A stretch of 12,697 nt of DNA from Chitinophagaceae bacterium. Its GTDB lineage: Bacteria; Bacteroidota; Bacteroidia; Chitinophagales; Chitinophagaceae. Made by a program: the position numbers and the translations under genes. This document shows positions 7,624 through 12,697 of the stretch, one piece after another (within the stretch, counting starts at the first letter, position 1; every line of letters begins with the position of its first letter). The notes beneath the pieces are model-generated. The model was given only the letters and a program-made list of their open reading frames with translations. It was not told where the DNA came from and ran no database searches. The stretch covers positions 1-12,697 of the forward strand of contig CANIMM010000059.1 in NCBI GenBank assembly GCA_947468255.1, in the 5' to 3' direction.

Positions 7624-7910
7624 AATAAAGTAAAGTAAAGTAAAATAAGAGGCCCCAAACTAAACACTAAACCTCTAAACACCTAAACCCAAAAAAAAAG
7701 AGGCAACAAGTTAAAGGCCCCCAACTAAACCCAAAGAAAAAAGAGCCATCAAAATAAGAGACTCCAAACTAAACACTAAACTCTAAACCTCTAAACACCT
7801 AAACCTCTAACTACCTAAACCCGAAATGAAAAGCGGCAACAAGTTAAAGGCCCCCAACTAAACCCAAAGAAAAAAGAGCCATCAAGTTAAACGCCCCAAT
7901 CTAAACTCAA
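7624..7910 (+). repeat. Right arm: CTAAA-rich repeat with two imperfect large units
   Basis: This gene-free stretch begins with TAAAG pentamers (7624-7645). It then holds two imperfect units, about 7642-7750 and 7751-7890, each starting AAAATAAGAG and rich in CTAAAC/CCTAAAC. A 51-bp block at 7702-7752 recurs without change at 7835-7885, a 133-bp offset; the second unit is longer by extra CTCTAAAC-type copies. T and G are scarce on the plus strand, the mirror of the left arm. No open frame worth calling is present. The last bases lead into the rfbA promoter-like box. Confidence 0.88.
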
Positions 7911-7924
7911 AATAAATACACCAT

Positions 7925-7932
7925 TAAATTTG
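7925..7932 (+). promoter_or_regulatory. -7 promoter-like box directly before rfbA
   Basis: TAAATTTG matches TAnnTTTG exactly and ends 6 bp before the rfbA ATG at 7939. The spacing is the same as before the four-helix-bundle gene. It could give rfbA its own, nearly leaderless transcript despite its separation from rfbB. No clear -33 element is visible. Confidence 0.35.
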
Positions 7933-7938
7933 AAGAAA

Positions 7939-8799
7939 ATGAAAGGAATCATCCTAGCAGGCGGATCCGGCACAAGGCTTTATCCCATCACAATGGGAAT
8001 CAGTAAGCAGCTAATGCCAATTTATGATAAACCCATGATTTATTATCCACTCAGCACCTTGATGCTGGCTGGTATAAAGGAAATATTGATCATCACTACG
8101 CCCGACGACCAGGCACAATTTATACGGTTATTGGGTGATGGGTCTCAGTGGGGCTGTAGCATTTCGTATGCCAAACAGGAAATTCCCAATGGCCTAGCGC
8201 AGGCATTTGTAATTGGCGAACAATTTATTGGTACCGACAGTGTAGCATTGGTATTGGGTGACAATATATTTTATGGAAGTGGTTTTAGTAAATTGTTGCA
8301 GCAGTCTGCCAATCCGGATGGAGCGGTAATTTTTGCTTACGCTGTTAGCGATCCAGAGCGATATGGGGTGGTGAATTTTGACAGCAATCTTACTGCACTT
8401 AGCATTGAGGAAAAGCCTACCCATCCAAAAAGCAATTATGCGGTTCCAGGATTGTATTTTTATGACAATGAAGTAGTGAATATTGCAAAAAATATTCCTC
8501 CTAGTCCGAGGGGTGAATATGAAATAACAGATGTCAACAGGATCTATCTTCAGAATAAAAAATTAAAAGTGGGGGTACTAGATCGGGGTTTTGCCTGGTT
8601 GGATACGGGGACTTTCGAATCGCTCAATGATGCGAGCGAATATGTGAGGGTGATAGAAAAAAGACAGGGTTTAAAAATTGGGTGCCCCGAAGAAATAGCC
8701 TGGAGAATGGGCTTTATTTCAAAAGAACAGTTGCAGGTGCTAGCAGAAAACTTGCGAAAAAGCGGCTATGGAGAATATTTGATCAGGATTTCGCAGTAG
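7939..8799 (+). CDS. rfbA: Glucose-1-phosphate thymidylyltransferase
   Basis: RfbA/RmlA joins glucose-1-phosphate and dTTP to form dTDP-glucose, the substrate of RfbB. With the ATG at 7939 the protein has 286 residues, the standard length. Visible motifs are the nucleotide-binding GGSGTRLYPIT (8-18), SKQLMPIYDKPMIYYPLSTLM (22-42), PNGLAQAF (83-90), LGDNIFYG (106-113, with the metal-binding Asp108) and, further on, EEKPTHPKSNYAVPGLYFYD and the WLDTGTFESL segment. An in-frame TTG at 7930 would add three residues, but it lies inside the -7-like box and is not needed. The gene should work with rfbB in supplying dTDP-sugars for the glycosyltransferases on the left; rfbC and rfbD are not in view. 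A strong terminator follows about 50 bp downstream, so it ends its transcript. Confidence 0.97.
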   Translation: MKGIILAGGSGTRLYPITMGISKQLMPIYDKPMIYYPLSTLMLAGIKEILIITTPDDQAQFIRLLGDGSQWGCSISYAKQEIPNGLAQAFVIGEQFIGTDSVALVLGDNIFYGSGFSKLLQQSANPDGAVIFAYAVSDPERYGVVNFDSNLTALSIEEKPTHPKSNYAVPGLYFYDNEVVNIAKNIPPSPRGEYEITDVNRIYLQNKKLKVGVLDRGFAWLDTGTFESLNDASEYVRVIEKRQGLKIGCPEEIAWRMGFISKEQLQVLAENLRKSGYGEYLIRISQ

Positions 8800-8851
8800 A
8801 TAGAAGCAAGGCGTTGATTGAAAAAAGACTTGTAGTATAAAGTTTTTCCGG

Positions 8852-8877
8852 GACCAGTTGAAAAGCTGGTCTTTTTT
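8852..8877 (+). terminator. Rho-independent terminator after rfbA
   Basis: GACCAGTT and AGCTGGTC form an 8-bp stem (one G-T pair) around a GAAA tetraloop at 8852-8871, followed directly by six T. Its position 52 bp after the rfbA stop fits termination of the dTDP-sugar transcript. Confidence 0.88.
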
Positions 8878-8945
8878 ATTGGAAACTAAGAAAAAGCCCA
8901 CCAATTAAAGAAAAAAAGGCTTCTGTGTTAACTTTTTTATTTTAT

Positions 8946-8983
8946 TTGTAATAATTGTAAACAATTTTTAAAAAATCTTGTAA
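8946..8983 (+). promoter_or_regulatory. Candidate operator upstream of the MerR gene (TTGTAA sites and AATTGT dyad)
   Basis: TTGTAA occurs three times, at 8946, 8955 and 8978. The dyad AATTGT-AA-ACAATT lies at 8953-8966, about 40 bp before the ATG. Similar TTGTAA/TGTACA sites recur after the gene. MerR-type regulators bind inverted repeats and often their own promoter, so autoregulation is plausible, but no binding is shown. Confidence 0.35.
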
Positions 8984-9004
8984 TAGAAGCAATAATTTAA
9001 TTGA

Positions 9005-9883
9005 ATGGACTCATTTACAATAAAAGATCTCGAAAATATATCTGGAATCAAGGCGCATACCATTCGTATATGGGAGCAGCGATACCAATTTCTTAAGCCC
9101 AAGCGCACCGAGACCAATATCCGATTTTATAATAATGAGGAATTGAAAACCTTGCTAACAGTAGCTTTGCTTAATAAGTATGGTTTTAAAATTTCGTTAC
9201 TTGATAAAATGAGTGCCGAAGAGCTGGATAAAAAAATTCAATCGCTTACCCAACTAGAAGCCCAGCAGGAGCGCATCGTAAACGAGTTGGTGGATTGTAT
9301 GATTCAAGTTGATTTGGAAAGGCTGGAGGCGATATTGGAAGGATATATCCGATCAAAAGGGATTGAGCGAACGATTACCCAGATTATTTTTCCATTCATG
9401 GAAAAAATTGGTATTCTATGGATCACCAATCATATCAACCCTGCGCAGGAGCACTTGGTTAGTAATATTATTCGACAGAAATTGATTGTAGGAATTGATT
9501 CAGTAGCTAGCGAAGTTAAAATCAATAAGTCCGTTTTGCTTTTTTTGCCTGAAGGCGAATTCCATGAATTGGGAGTGCTCTTTGTAAGTTATTTATTAAA
9601 ATGCAAAGGGGTGTCTACCATTTATTTGGGAGCCAATGTTCCACTTAGAGATGTAGAATACCTAGTGAATCTGAAAAAGCCTTCCTATATATATTCTCAC
9701 TTATCATCGGTTGCACAAAGTTTTAATTTTGACAAATTTTTACTGTCCATCACTAAAAAGTTTGAGGGCACGCCGATTATTCTTTCCGGTTTATTAACCA
9801 ATACCTACGAGAAAAAAATCCCTTCTCAGATTACTTTTAAAAAAACCTTGGCGGAGGTGATGGAATTTGTGGCTACACTCTAA
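9005..9883 (+). CDS. MerR-family regulator with cobalamin-binding domain (CarH/LitR type)
   Basis: The 292-residue protein has an N-terminal MerR winged helix (FTIKDLENISGIKAHTIRIW, then EQRYQFLKPKRTETNIRFY; residues 4-42) of the CarH/MlrA kind. A helical B12-cap domain (about 90-165) and a Rossmann-like B12-binding domain (about 174-292) follow. The cap keeps the W-x9-EH motif (Trp139, Glu149, His150) that covers adenosylcobalamin in CarH. The binding domain has ExHxxG (E185-F-H187-E-L-G190), where His187 would be the lower cobalt ligand. CarH-type proteins repress carotenoid genes in the dark as AdoCbl-bound tetramers and release DNA on illumination. Residue 140, next to the Trp, is Ile, whereas Thermus CarH has His132 there. 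Its position directly before a sigma factor, crtI and crtB supports control of carotenoid synthesis. B12 binding is likely; light sensing is uncertain. Confidence 0.9.
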   Translation: MDSFTIKDLENISGIKAHTIRIWEQRYQFLKPKRTETNIRFYNNEELKTLLTVALLNKYGFKISLLDKMSAEELDKKIQSLTQLEAQQERIVNELVDCMIQVDLERLEAILEGYIRSKGIERTITQIIFPFMEKIGILWITNHINPAQEHLVSNIIRQKLIVGIDSVASEVKINKSVLLFLPEGEFHELGVLFVSYLLKCKGVSTIYLGANVPLRDVEYLVNLKKPSYIYSHLSSVAQSFNFDKFLLSITKKFEGTPIILSGLLTNTYEKKIPSQITFKKTLAEVMEFVATL

Positions 9884-9953
9884 GCAGTGTGATTACAAAT
9901 GTACAATCATCCCTTCATTGCAAGTTGTAACAGCTTGTAATGTTAAAGTTTAC

Positions 9954-9975
9954 GCCTAGCCCATTTTGGCTAGGC
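9954..9975 (+). terminator. Strong hairpin after the MerR gene, possible terminator
   Basis: GCCTAGCC (9954-9961) and GGCTAGGC (9968-9975) form a perfect 8-bp GC-rich stem with loop CATTTT. Only AATTTC follows, not a full T tract, so termination is likely but not certain. It lies 70 bp after the MerR stop codon. Confidence 0.5.
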
Positions 9976-10110
9976 AATTTCTGCTGAATTGAAAAAGCGG
10001 AAAAATGAGCATTTTATGTCAAAAAACATCAAAATTTGCAGCTTTTTTAGGTAAAATGGGAGAAAATAGCTGATTTTGTCCTCTTTCTTCAGTCAACAAC
10101 ACTTGAGTTG

Positions 10111-10196
10111 TGTTTAATTTTATTGTACAAATAATTAAACAAATTTTTGATTAAGTTGATCATATTGTTTAATTTTACTCCATAGTTTATTAAACA
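10111..10196 (+). promoter_or_regulatory. Two 31-bp inverted repeats, 55 bp apart, upstream of the sigma-factor gene
   Basis: Dyad 1 (10111-10141) is TGTTTAATT-N13-AATTAAACA; its spacer contains the palindrome TTGTACAA (10123-10130). Dyad 2 (10166-10196) is TGTTTAATT-N13-TATTAAACA. Both have 9-bp arms and 13-bp spacers, with starts 55 bp apart, about five helical turns. Dyad 2 ends 7 bp before the ATG at 10204, so a protein bound there would block transcription or translation initiation. They look like operators for the neighbouring MerR regulator or another dimer; the assignment is inference. Confidence 0.5.
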
Positions 10197-10203
10197 AAAT
10201 GAT

Positions 10204-10704
10204 ATGTCTACAGTAGAATTCAACGAATTGTTATTAAATAATACTGAGTTTTTAAAGCCTTTTGCAGTTACCTTAACTAGGGATAACGAAGTGGCAAAGG
10301 ACTTGTTGCAAGAAACGATGTACAGGGCATTGGCCAATAAAGAAAAATACAATGTAGGTACCAACATCAAAGCATGGTTGTACACCATCATGCGCAATAT
10401 TTTCATTAATAACTACCGACGAAAATCGAAACAAAGTACTATTTTTGACAGCAGCCCGAATGAGTTCTTGTTGAATTACAACCAAGTTACAACCAACAAT
10501 GCAGCAGAAGGAGCTTTGAAAATGAAGGATATGCAGTTTGCCGTTCACCGACTTCCTGAAATATTTCGCAATCCTTTTTTGCTTTATTTTGAGGGATATA
10601 AATACCAAGAAATTGCAGATTTGCTTACCGAGCCTTTAGGAACCATTAAAAGCCGAATTCATTTTGCCCGAAAACTGCTTAAAGTGCAACTTAGCCGGTA
10701 TTAA
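10204..10704 (+). CDS. ECF-type RNA polymerase sigma-70 factor of the carotenoid locus
   Basis: The 166-residue protein consists of sigma region 2 (about 12-75, with DLLQETMYRALANKEKY for core binding and NIKAWLYTIMRNIFINNYRR for -10 recognition and melting) and sigma region 4 (about 113-162, with YQEIADLLTEPLGTIKSRIHFARKLL as the -35-binding helix-turn-helix). It lacks regions 1 and 3, as in extracytoplasmic-function sigma factors. No anti-sigma gene adjoins it; the next gene is crtI, 102 bp downstream. In Myxococcus (CarQ) and Streptomyces (LitS) ECF factors drive light-induced carotenoid genes, the latter with a CarH-like MerR partner, so an analogous role is plausible. It is preceded by a dense array of inverted repeats. 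Confidence 0.93.
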   Translation: MSTVEFNELLLNNTEFLKPFAVTLTRDNEVAKDLLQETMYRALANKEKYNVGTNIKAWLYTIMRNIFINNYRRKSKQSTIFDSSPNEFLLNYNQVTTNNAAEGALKMKDMQFAVHRLPEIFRNPFLLYFEGYKYQEIADLLTEPLGTIKSRIHFARKLLKVQLSRY

Positions 10705-10713
10705 AAAAGGGGT

Positions 10714-10767
10714 ATGTCGAATGATATTTCCCTTGCATCCAATGTTAAAAATAAGCGGGTGAAGTAA
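10714..10767 (+). CDS. Possible 17-residue small ORF between the sigma factor and crtI
   Basis: A short frame MSNDISLASNVKNKRVK starts at 10714, seven bases after the sigma-factor stop. An AAAAAAGGGGT stretch just before the ATG resembles a ribosome binding site, which is uncommon in this window. The length is within chance expectation and I know no relative. It might be a leader-type peptide before crtI. Confidence 0.12.
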   Translation: MSNDISLASNVKNKRVK

Positions 10768-10806
10768 TTATAATAATTTAGTAATGGTCACTAGCAATTT
10801 TATAAC

Positions 10807-12297
10807 TTGAAAAAAATAGTCATTATAGGAAGTGGATTTGCAGGTCTCTCTGCGGCTGCATTTATGGCAAAGGCAGGCTGGGAGGTAACTGTATTGGAAA
10901 AAAACGCCACTCCAGGCGGAAGAGCCAGGCTATTGCAGGAAAATGGATTCACTTTTGATATGGGACCCAGTTGGTACTGGATGCCCGGCGTGTTTGAAAG
11001 GTTTTTTAATTGCTTTGGAAAAAAAGTGACCGACTATTATCAGCTACAGCGACTAGACCCCTCCTACCGAGTTTACTGGCCCGATGATAGCATGGACATA
11101 CCAGCTGATTACAATGCATTGAAATTACTGTTTGAAAAAACAGAACCCGGTAGCGGAGCAATGCTCGATAAATTTATGCAGGAAGCTGCTTATAAATATG
11201 AGGTAGGGATCAATAAACTGGTTCACAAACCAGGCCAATCATTACTCGAATTTGCTGATTGGGAATTAGTAAAAGGAGTACTAAAATTGGATGTGTTTAA
11301 TTCCATCAAACAACATGTGGGTAAGCATTTTAAACATCCAAAATTGAGGGAGCTATTGGAGTTTCCTGTGTTGTTTTTGGGTGCCTTGCCTCAGGATACG
11401 CCTGCCTTGTATAGCCTGATGAATTATGCTGATATCAAATTGGGTACCTGGTACCCGCAGGGCGGTATGTATCAAATTGTGGCGGCAATGACTAGTCTCG
11501 CTAAAGAGCTAGGAGTGAAATTTTATTTTAACCAAGCCGTCACCGAAATTAAAGTTGACAAAGGAATCGCCACCCAACTAATCACTCAGTCAACGGATGG
11601 CTTATCCACCATTCATCAATTTGATGCAGATGTAGTGATTGGAGGAGCCGATTATCATTTCATTGAAACCAATCTGTTATTGCCTAAATATCAGTCGTAT
11701 ACAGCGAAGTATTGGAACAAAAGGGTGATGGCCCCCAGTTCATTGCTGTACTATGTTGGATTGAATAAAAAATTAAGCAATGTATTGCATCATACTTTAT
11801 TCTTTGATGTTAGTTTTGATATACATGGAAAAGAAATCTATACTGATCCAAAATGGCCTTCTGCTCCTTTGTTTTATGTATGTACGCCATCCGTAACAGA
11901 TGCTACGGTGGCTCCTGAAGGAGGCGAAAATTTATTTTTTCTCATACCGGTGGCAAGTGGGTTGGAAGGTGATACAGAGACACTAAGAGATCAGTATTTT
12001 GATCAAATTCTAGCTCGATTTGAAAACAGAACCGGCCAATCGGTAAGGGATGCAATTGTTTACAAAAAGTCCTATTCCGTGAGTGATTTTAAAAGAGATT
12101 ACCATTCTTTTAAAGGAAATGCATACGGACTTGCCAACACGTTGATGCAAACAGCTGTATTAAAACCCGGCCTGCGCAGCAAAAAAGTTAGCAACCTGTT
12201 TTATACTGGTCAATTGACAGTGCCTGGCCCTGGTGTTCCACCCAGTTTAATTAGTGGAGAAGTGGTTGCTAAGGAAATAGTAAAACATTTTGGGTAA
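10807..12297 (+). CDS. crtI: Phytoene desaturase (CrtI family)
   Basis: CrtI-type desaturases convert phytoene, made by CrtB, stepwise to lycopene (or neurosporene) at the membrane using FAD. The 496-residue protein, normal length for the family, starts with the FAD-binding MKKIVIIGSGFAGLSAAAFM (GSGFAG at 8-13), has the acidic ribose-binding Glu31 and the TPGGRA motif (35-40), then FDMGPSWYWMPGVF. It ends with the carotenoid-desaturase signature TGQLTVPGPGVPPSLISGE (467-485). The start is TTG at 10807: an in-frame TAG at 10792 closes the frame upstream, and the next Met (residue 20) lies inside the FAD fold. crtB follows 73 bp downstream, so the two are probably one transcript under the control of the preceding regulators. 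The exact product (3 or 4 desaturation steps) is not readable; other CrtI-like enzymes such as CrtD/CrtN are less likely next to crtB. Confidence 0.95.
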   Translation: MKKIVIIGSGFAGLSAAAFMAKAGWEVTVLEKNATPGGRARLLQENGFTFDMGPSWYWMPGVFERFFNCFGKKVTDYYQLQRLDPSYRVYWPDDSMDIPADYNALKLLFEKTEPGSGAMLDKFMQEAAYKYEVGINKLVHKPGQSLLEFADWELVKGVLKLDVFNSIKQHVGKHFKHPKLRELLEFPVLFLGALPQDTPALYSLMNYADIKLGTWYPQGGMYQIVAAMTSLAKELGVKFYFNQAVTEIKVDKGIATQLITQSTDGLSTIHQFDADVVIGGADYHFIETNLLLPKYQSYTAKYWNKRVMAPSSLLYYVGLNKKLSNVLHHTLFFDVSFDIHGKEIYTDPKWPSAPLFYVCTPSVTDATVAPEGGENLFFLIPVASGLEGDTETLRDQYFDQILARFENRTGQSVRDAIVYKKSYSVSDFKRDYHSFKGNAYGLANTLMQTAVLKPGLRSKKVSNLFYTGQLTVPGPGVPPSLISGEVVAKEIVKHFG

Positions 12298-12370
12298 TCA
12301 GTAATTGAAGTAAATATGATTGGGGTTATAAAAATTTATTCCAGATTTTCCTGTGTTAAAAATTATAAAT

Positions 12371-12697
12371 ATGATTGATCTTTTTAATGAATTAAGTCAG
12401 CAATGTAGCAAGGCTACCACGGAAAGATATAGCACTTCCTTTAGTAGTGCTATCAAATTATTGCACCCTGATCTGCGCGCCCCTATTTTTAATATTTATG
12501 GCTTTGTGCGTTTTGCAGATGAGATTGTAGACACTTTTCATCAATTCAATAAAGCGGCATTATTAGCCGATTTTAAAAAGGATACATATGCTGCTATTGA
12601 AAGTGGTATCAGTCTCAACCCCATCTTGCAAAGTTTTCAGCTCACCGTAAATAAATACGGTATATCTAATGAGTTGATCGAAGCTTTTTTTGCTAGC
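12371..12697 (+). CDS. crtB: Phytoene synthase, N-terminal 109 residues (cut by window edge)
   Basis: CrtB condenses two geranylgeranyl diphosphates to phytoene, the first committed carotenoid step. The frame opens with ATG at 12371 and stays open to the window end. The part seen holds the squalene/phytoene synthase hallmarks: the YSTSFSSAI stretch (20-28), IYGFVRFADEIVD (42-54) with the first Asp-rich metal-binding motif DEIVD (D50-D54). The second Asp-rich motif would lie beyond the edge. The 73-bp gap after crtI has no terminator-like hairpin, consistent with co-transcription. A squalene synthase of the same fold is the only real alternative, but the crtI neighbour makes phytoene synthase far more likely. 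Confidence 0.93.
   Translation, partial: MIDLFNELSQQCSKATTERYSTSFSSAIKLLHPDLRAPIFNIYGFVRFADEIVDTFHQFNKAALLADFKKDTYAAIESGISLNPILQSFQLTVNKYGISNELIEAFFAS

Larger units (their letters stand above)
7021..7910. mobile_element. Candidate repeat-flanked four-helix-bundle cassette between rfbB and rfbA
   Basis: A small four-helix-bundle gene is enclosed by two low-complexity arms whose motifs are reverse complements: (G)TTTAG on the left, CTAAA(C) on the right. One perfect 13-bp inverted match is GTTTAGTTTGGGG at 7060-7072 (again at 7152-7164) against CCCCAAACTAAAC at 7653-7665. The arms differ sharply in base use from the neighbouring genes and separate rfbB from rfbA, which normally lie close together. 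No transposase, integrase or obvious target-site duplication is visible, so mobility is inference. It may instead be a non-mobile repeat domain maintained around this gene family. The boundaries are approximate. Confidence 0.35.
9884..10203. promoter_or_regulatory. 320-bp regulatory region between the MerR and sigma-factor genes
   Basis: No credible gene is present. From left to right it holds TTACAA (9893) and TGTACA (9900), two TTGTAA copies 10 bp apart (9925, 9935), a perfect 8-bp hairpin (9954-9975), an A/T-rich stretch with the loosely complementary CAAAATTTGCAGCT and AGCTGATTTTG (10029-10079), and two identical-geometry inverted repeats just before the sigma-factor start. The length and density of symmetric elements suggest that the sigma-factor promoter is controlled here. 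Confidence 0.55.

Noticed and set aside
7021..7910. Diversity-generating retroelement, suggested by the Avd-like protein
   Set aside because: No reverse transcriptase, no template/variable repeat pair with adenine-specific differences and no variable target gene are present; the protein family also has many free-standing members.
10089..10406. 105-residue minus-strand frame covering the sigma-factor start and upstream dyads
   Set aside because: Antisense to a clear ECF sigma gene and running into AT-rich regulatory DNA; composition is unlike a real protein.

Overview
The window looks like a chromosomal segment from a member of the phylum Bacteroidota, most likely a Chitinophagaceae-type bacterium. 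The reasons are moderate AT richness, few convincing Shine-Dalgarno sequences, -7 boxes of the Bacteroidota form TAnnTTTG, and the gene order MerR regulator - ECF sigma factor - crtI - crtB, which I know from carotenoid loci of that group. The genus is not determined. No rRNA, tRNA, CRISPR array or transposase was seen.

Left part (1-5672, minus strand): a tightly packed surface-polysaccharide operon. In transcription order it encodes a Wzx-type flippase, a family 2 glycosyltransferase, an NAD-dependent sugar epimerase/dehydratase, a DUF1972/GT4 glycosyltransferase, a Gfo/Idh/MocA oxidoreductase and a conserved uncharacterised protein cut by the window edge. Together they would make modified nucleotide sugars, assemble a repeat unit on the inner membrane and flip it. 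A 51-codon open stretch of unknown origin follows the epimerase stop codon in the same frame and ends in an ATGA overlap with the next gene.

Middle (5673-8880, plus strand): rfbB and rfbA of dTDP-sugar (dTDP-rhamnose type) synthesis, transcribed divergently from the polysaccharide operon. About 900 bp lies between them. It holds a four-helix-bundle (23S rRNA intervening-sequence / Avd-like) protein gene whose two flanks are long, low-complexity and mutually complementary: a (G)TTTAG-rich, cytosine-free left arm and a CTAAA-rich right arm, each built of internal repeats. This is the best candidate here for an undescribed, repeat-flanked cassette. A clear intrinsic terminator follows rfbA.

Right part (9005-12697, plus strand): a carotenoid module. 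A MerR regulator with a cobalamin-binding domain (CarH/LitR type) is followed by a 320-bp intergenic region with hairpins and two geometrically identical inverted repeats, then an ECF sigma factor, phytoene desaturase crtI (TTG start) and the first 109 residues of phytoene synthase crtB. The likely logic is that a B12- and possibly light-responsive repressor controls a sigma factor and/or the crt genes. The regulator keeps the lower-ligand His and the W-x9-EH motif, but has Ile where Thermus CarH has the His that captures cobalt after illumination.
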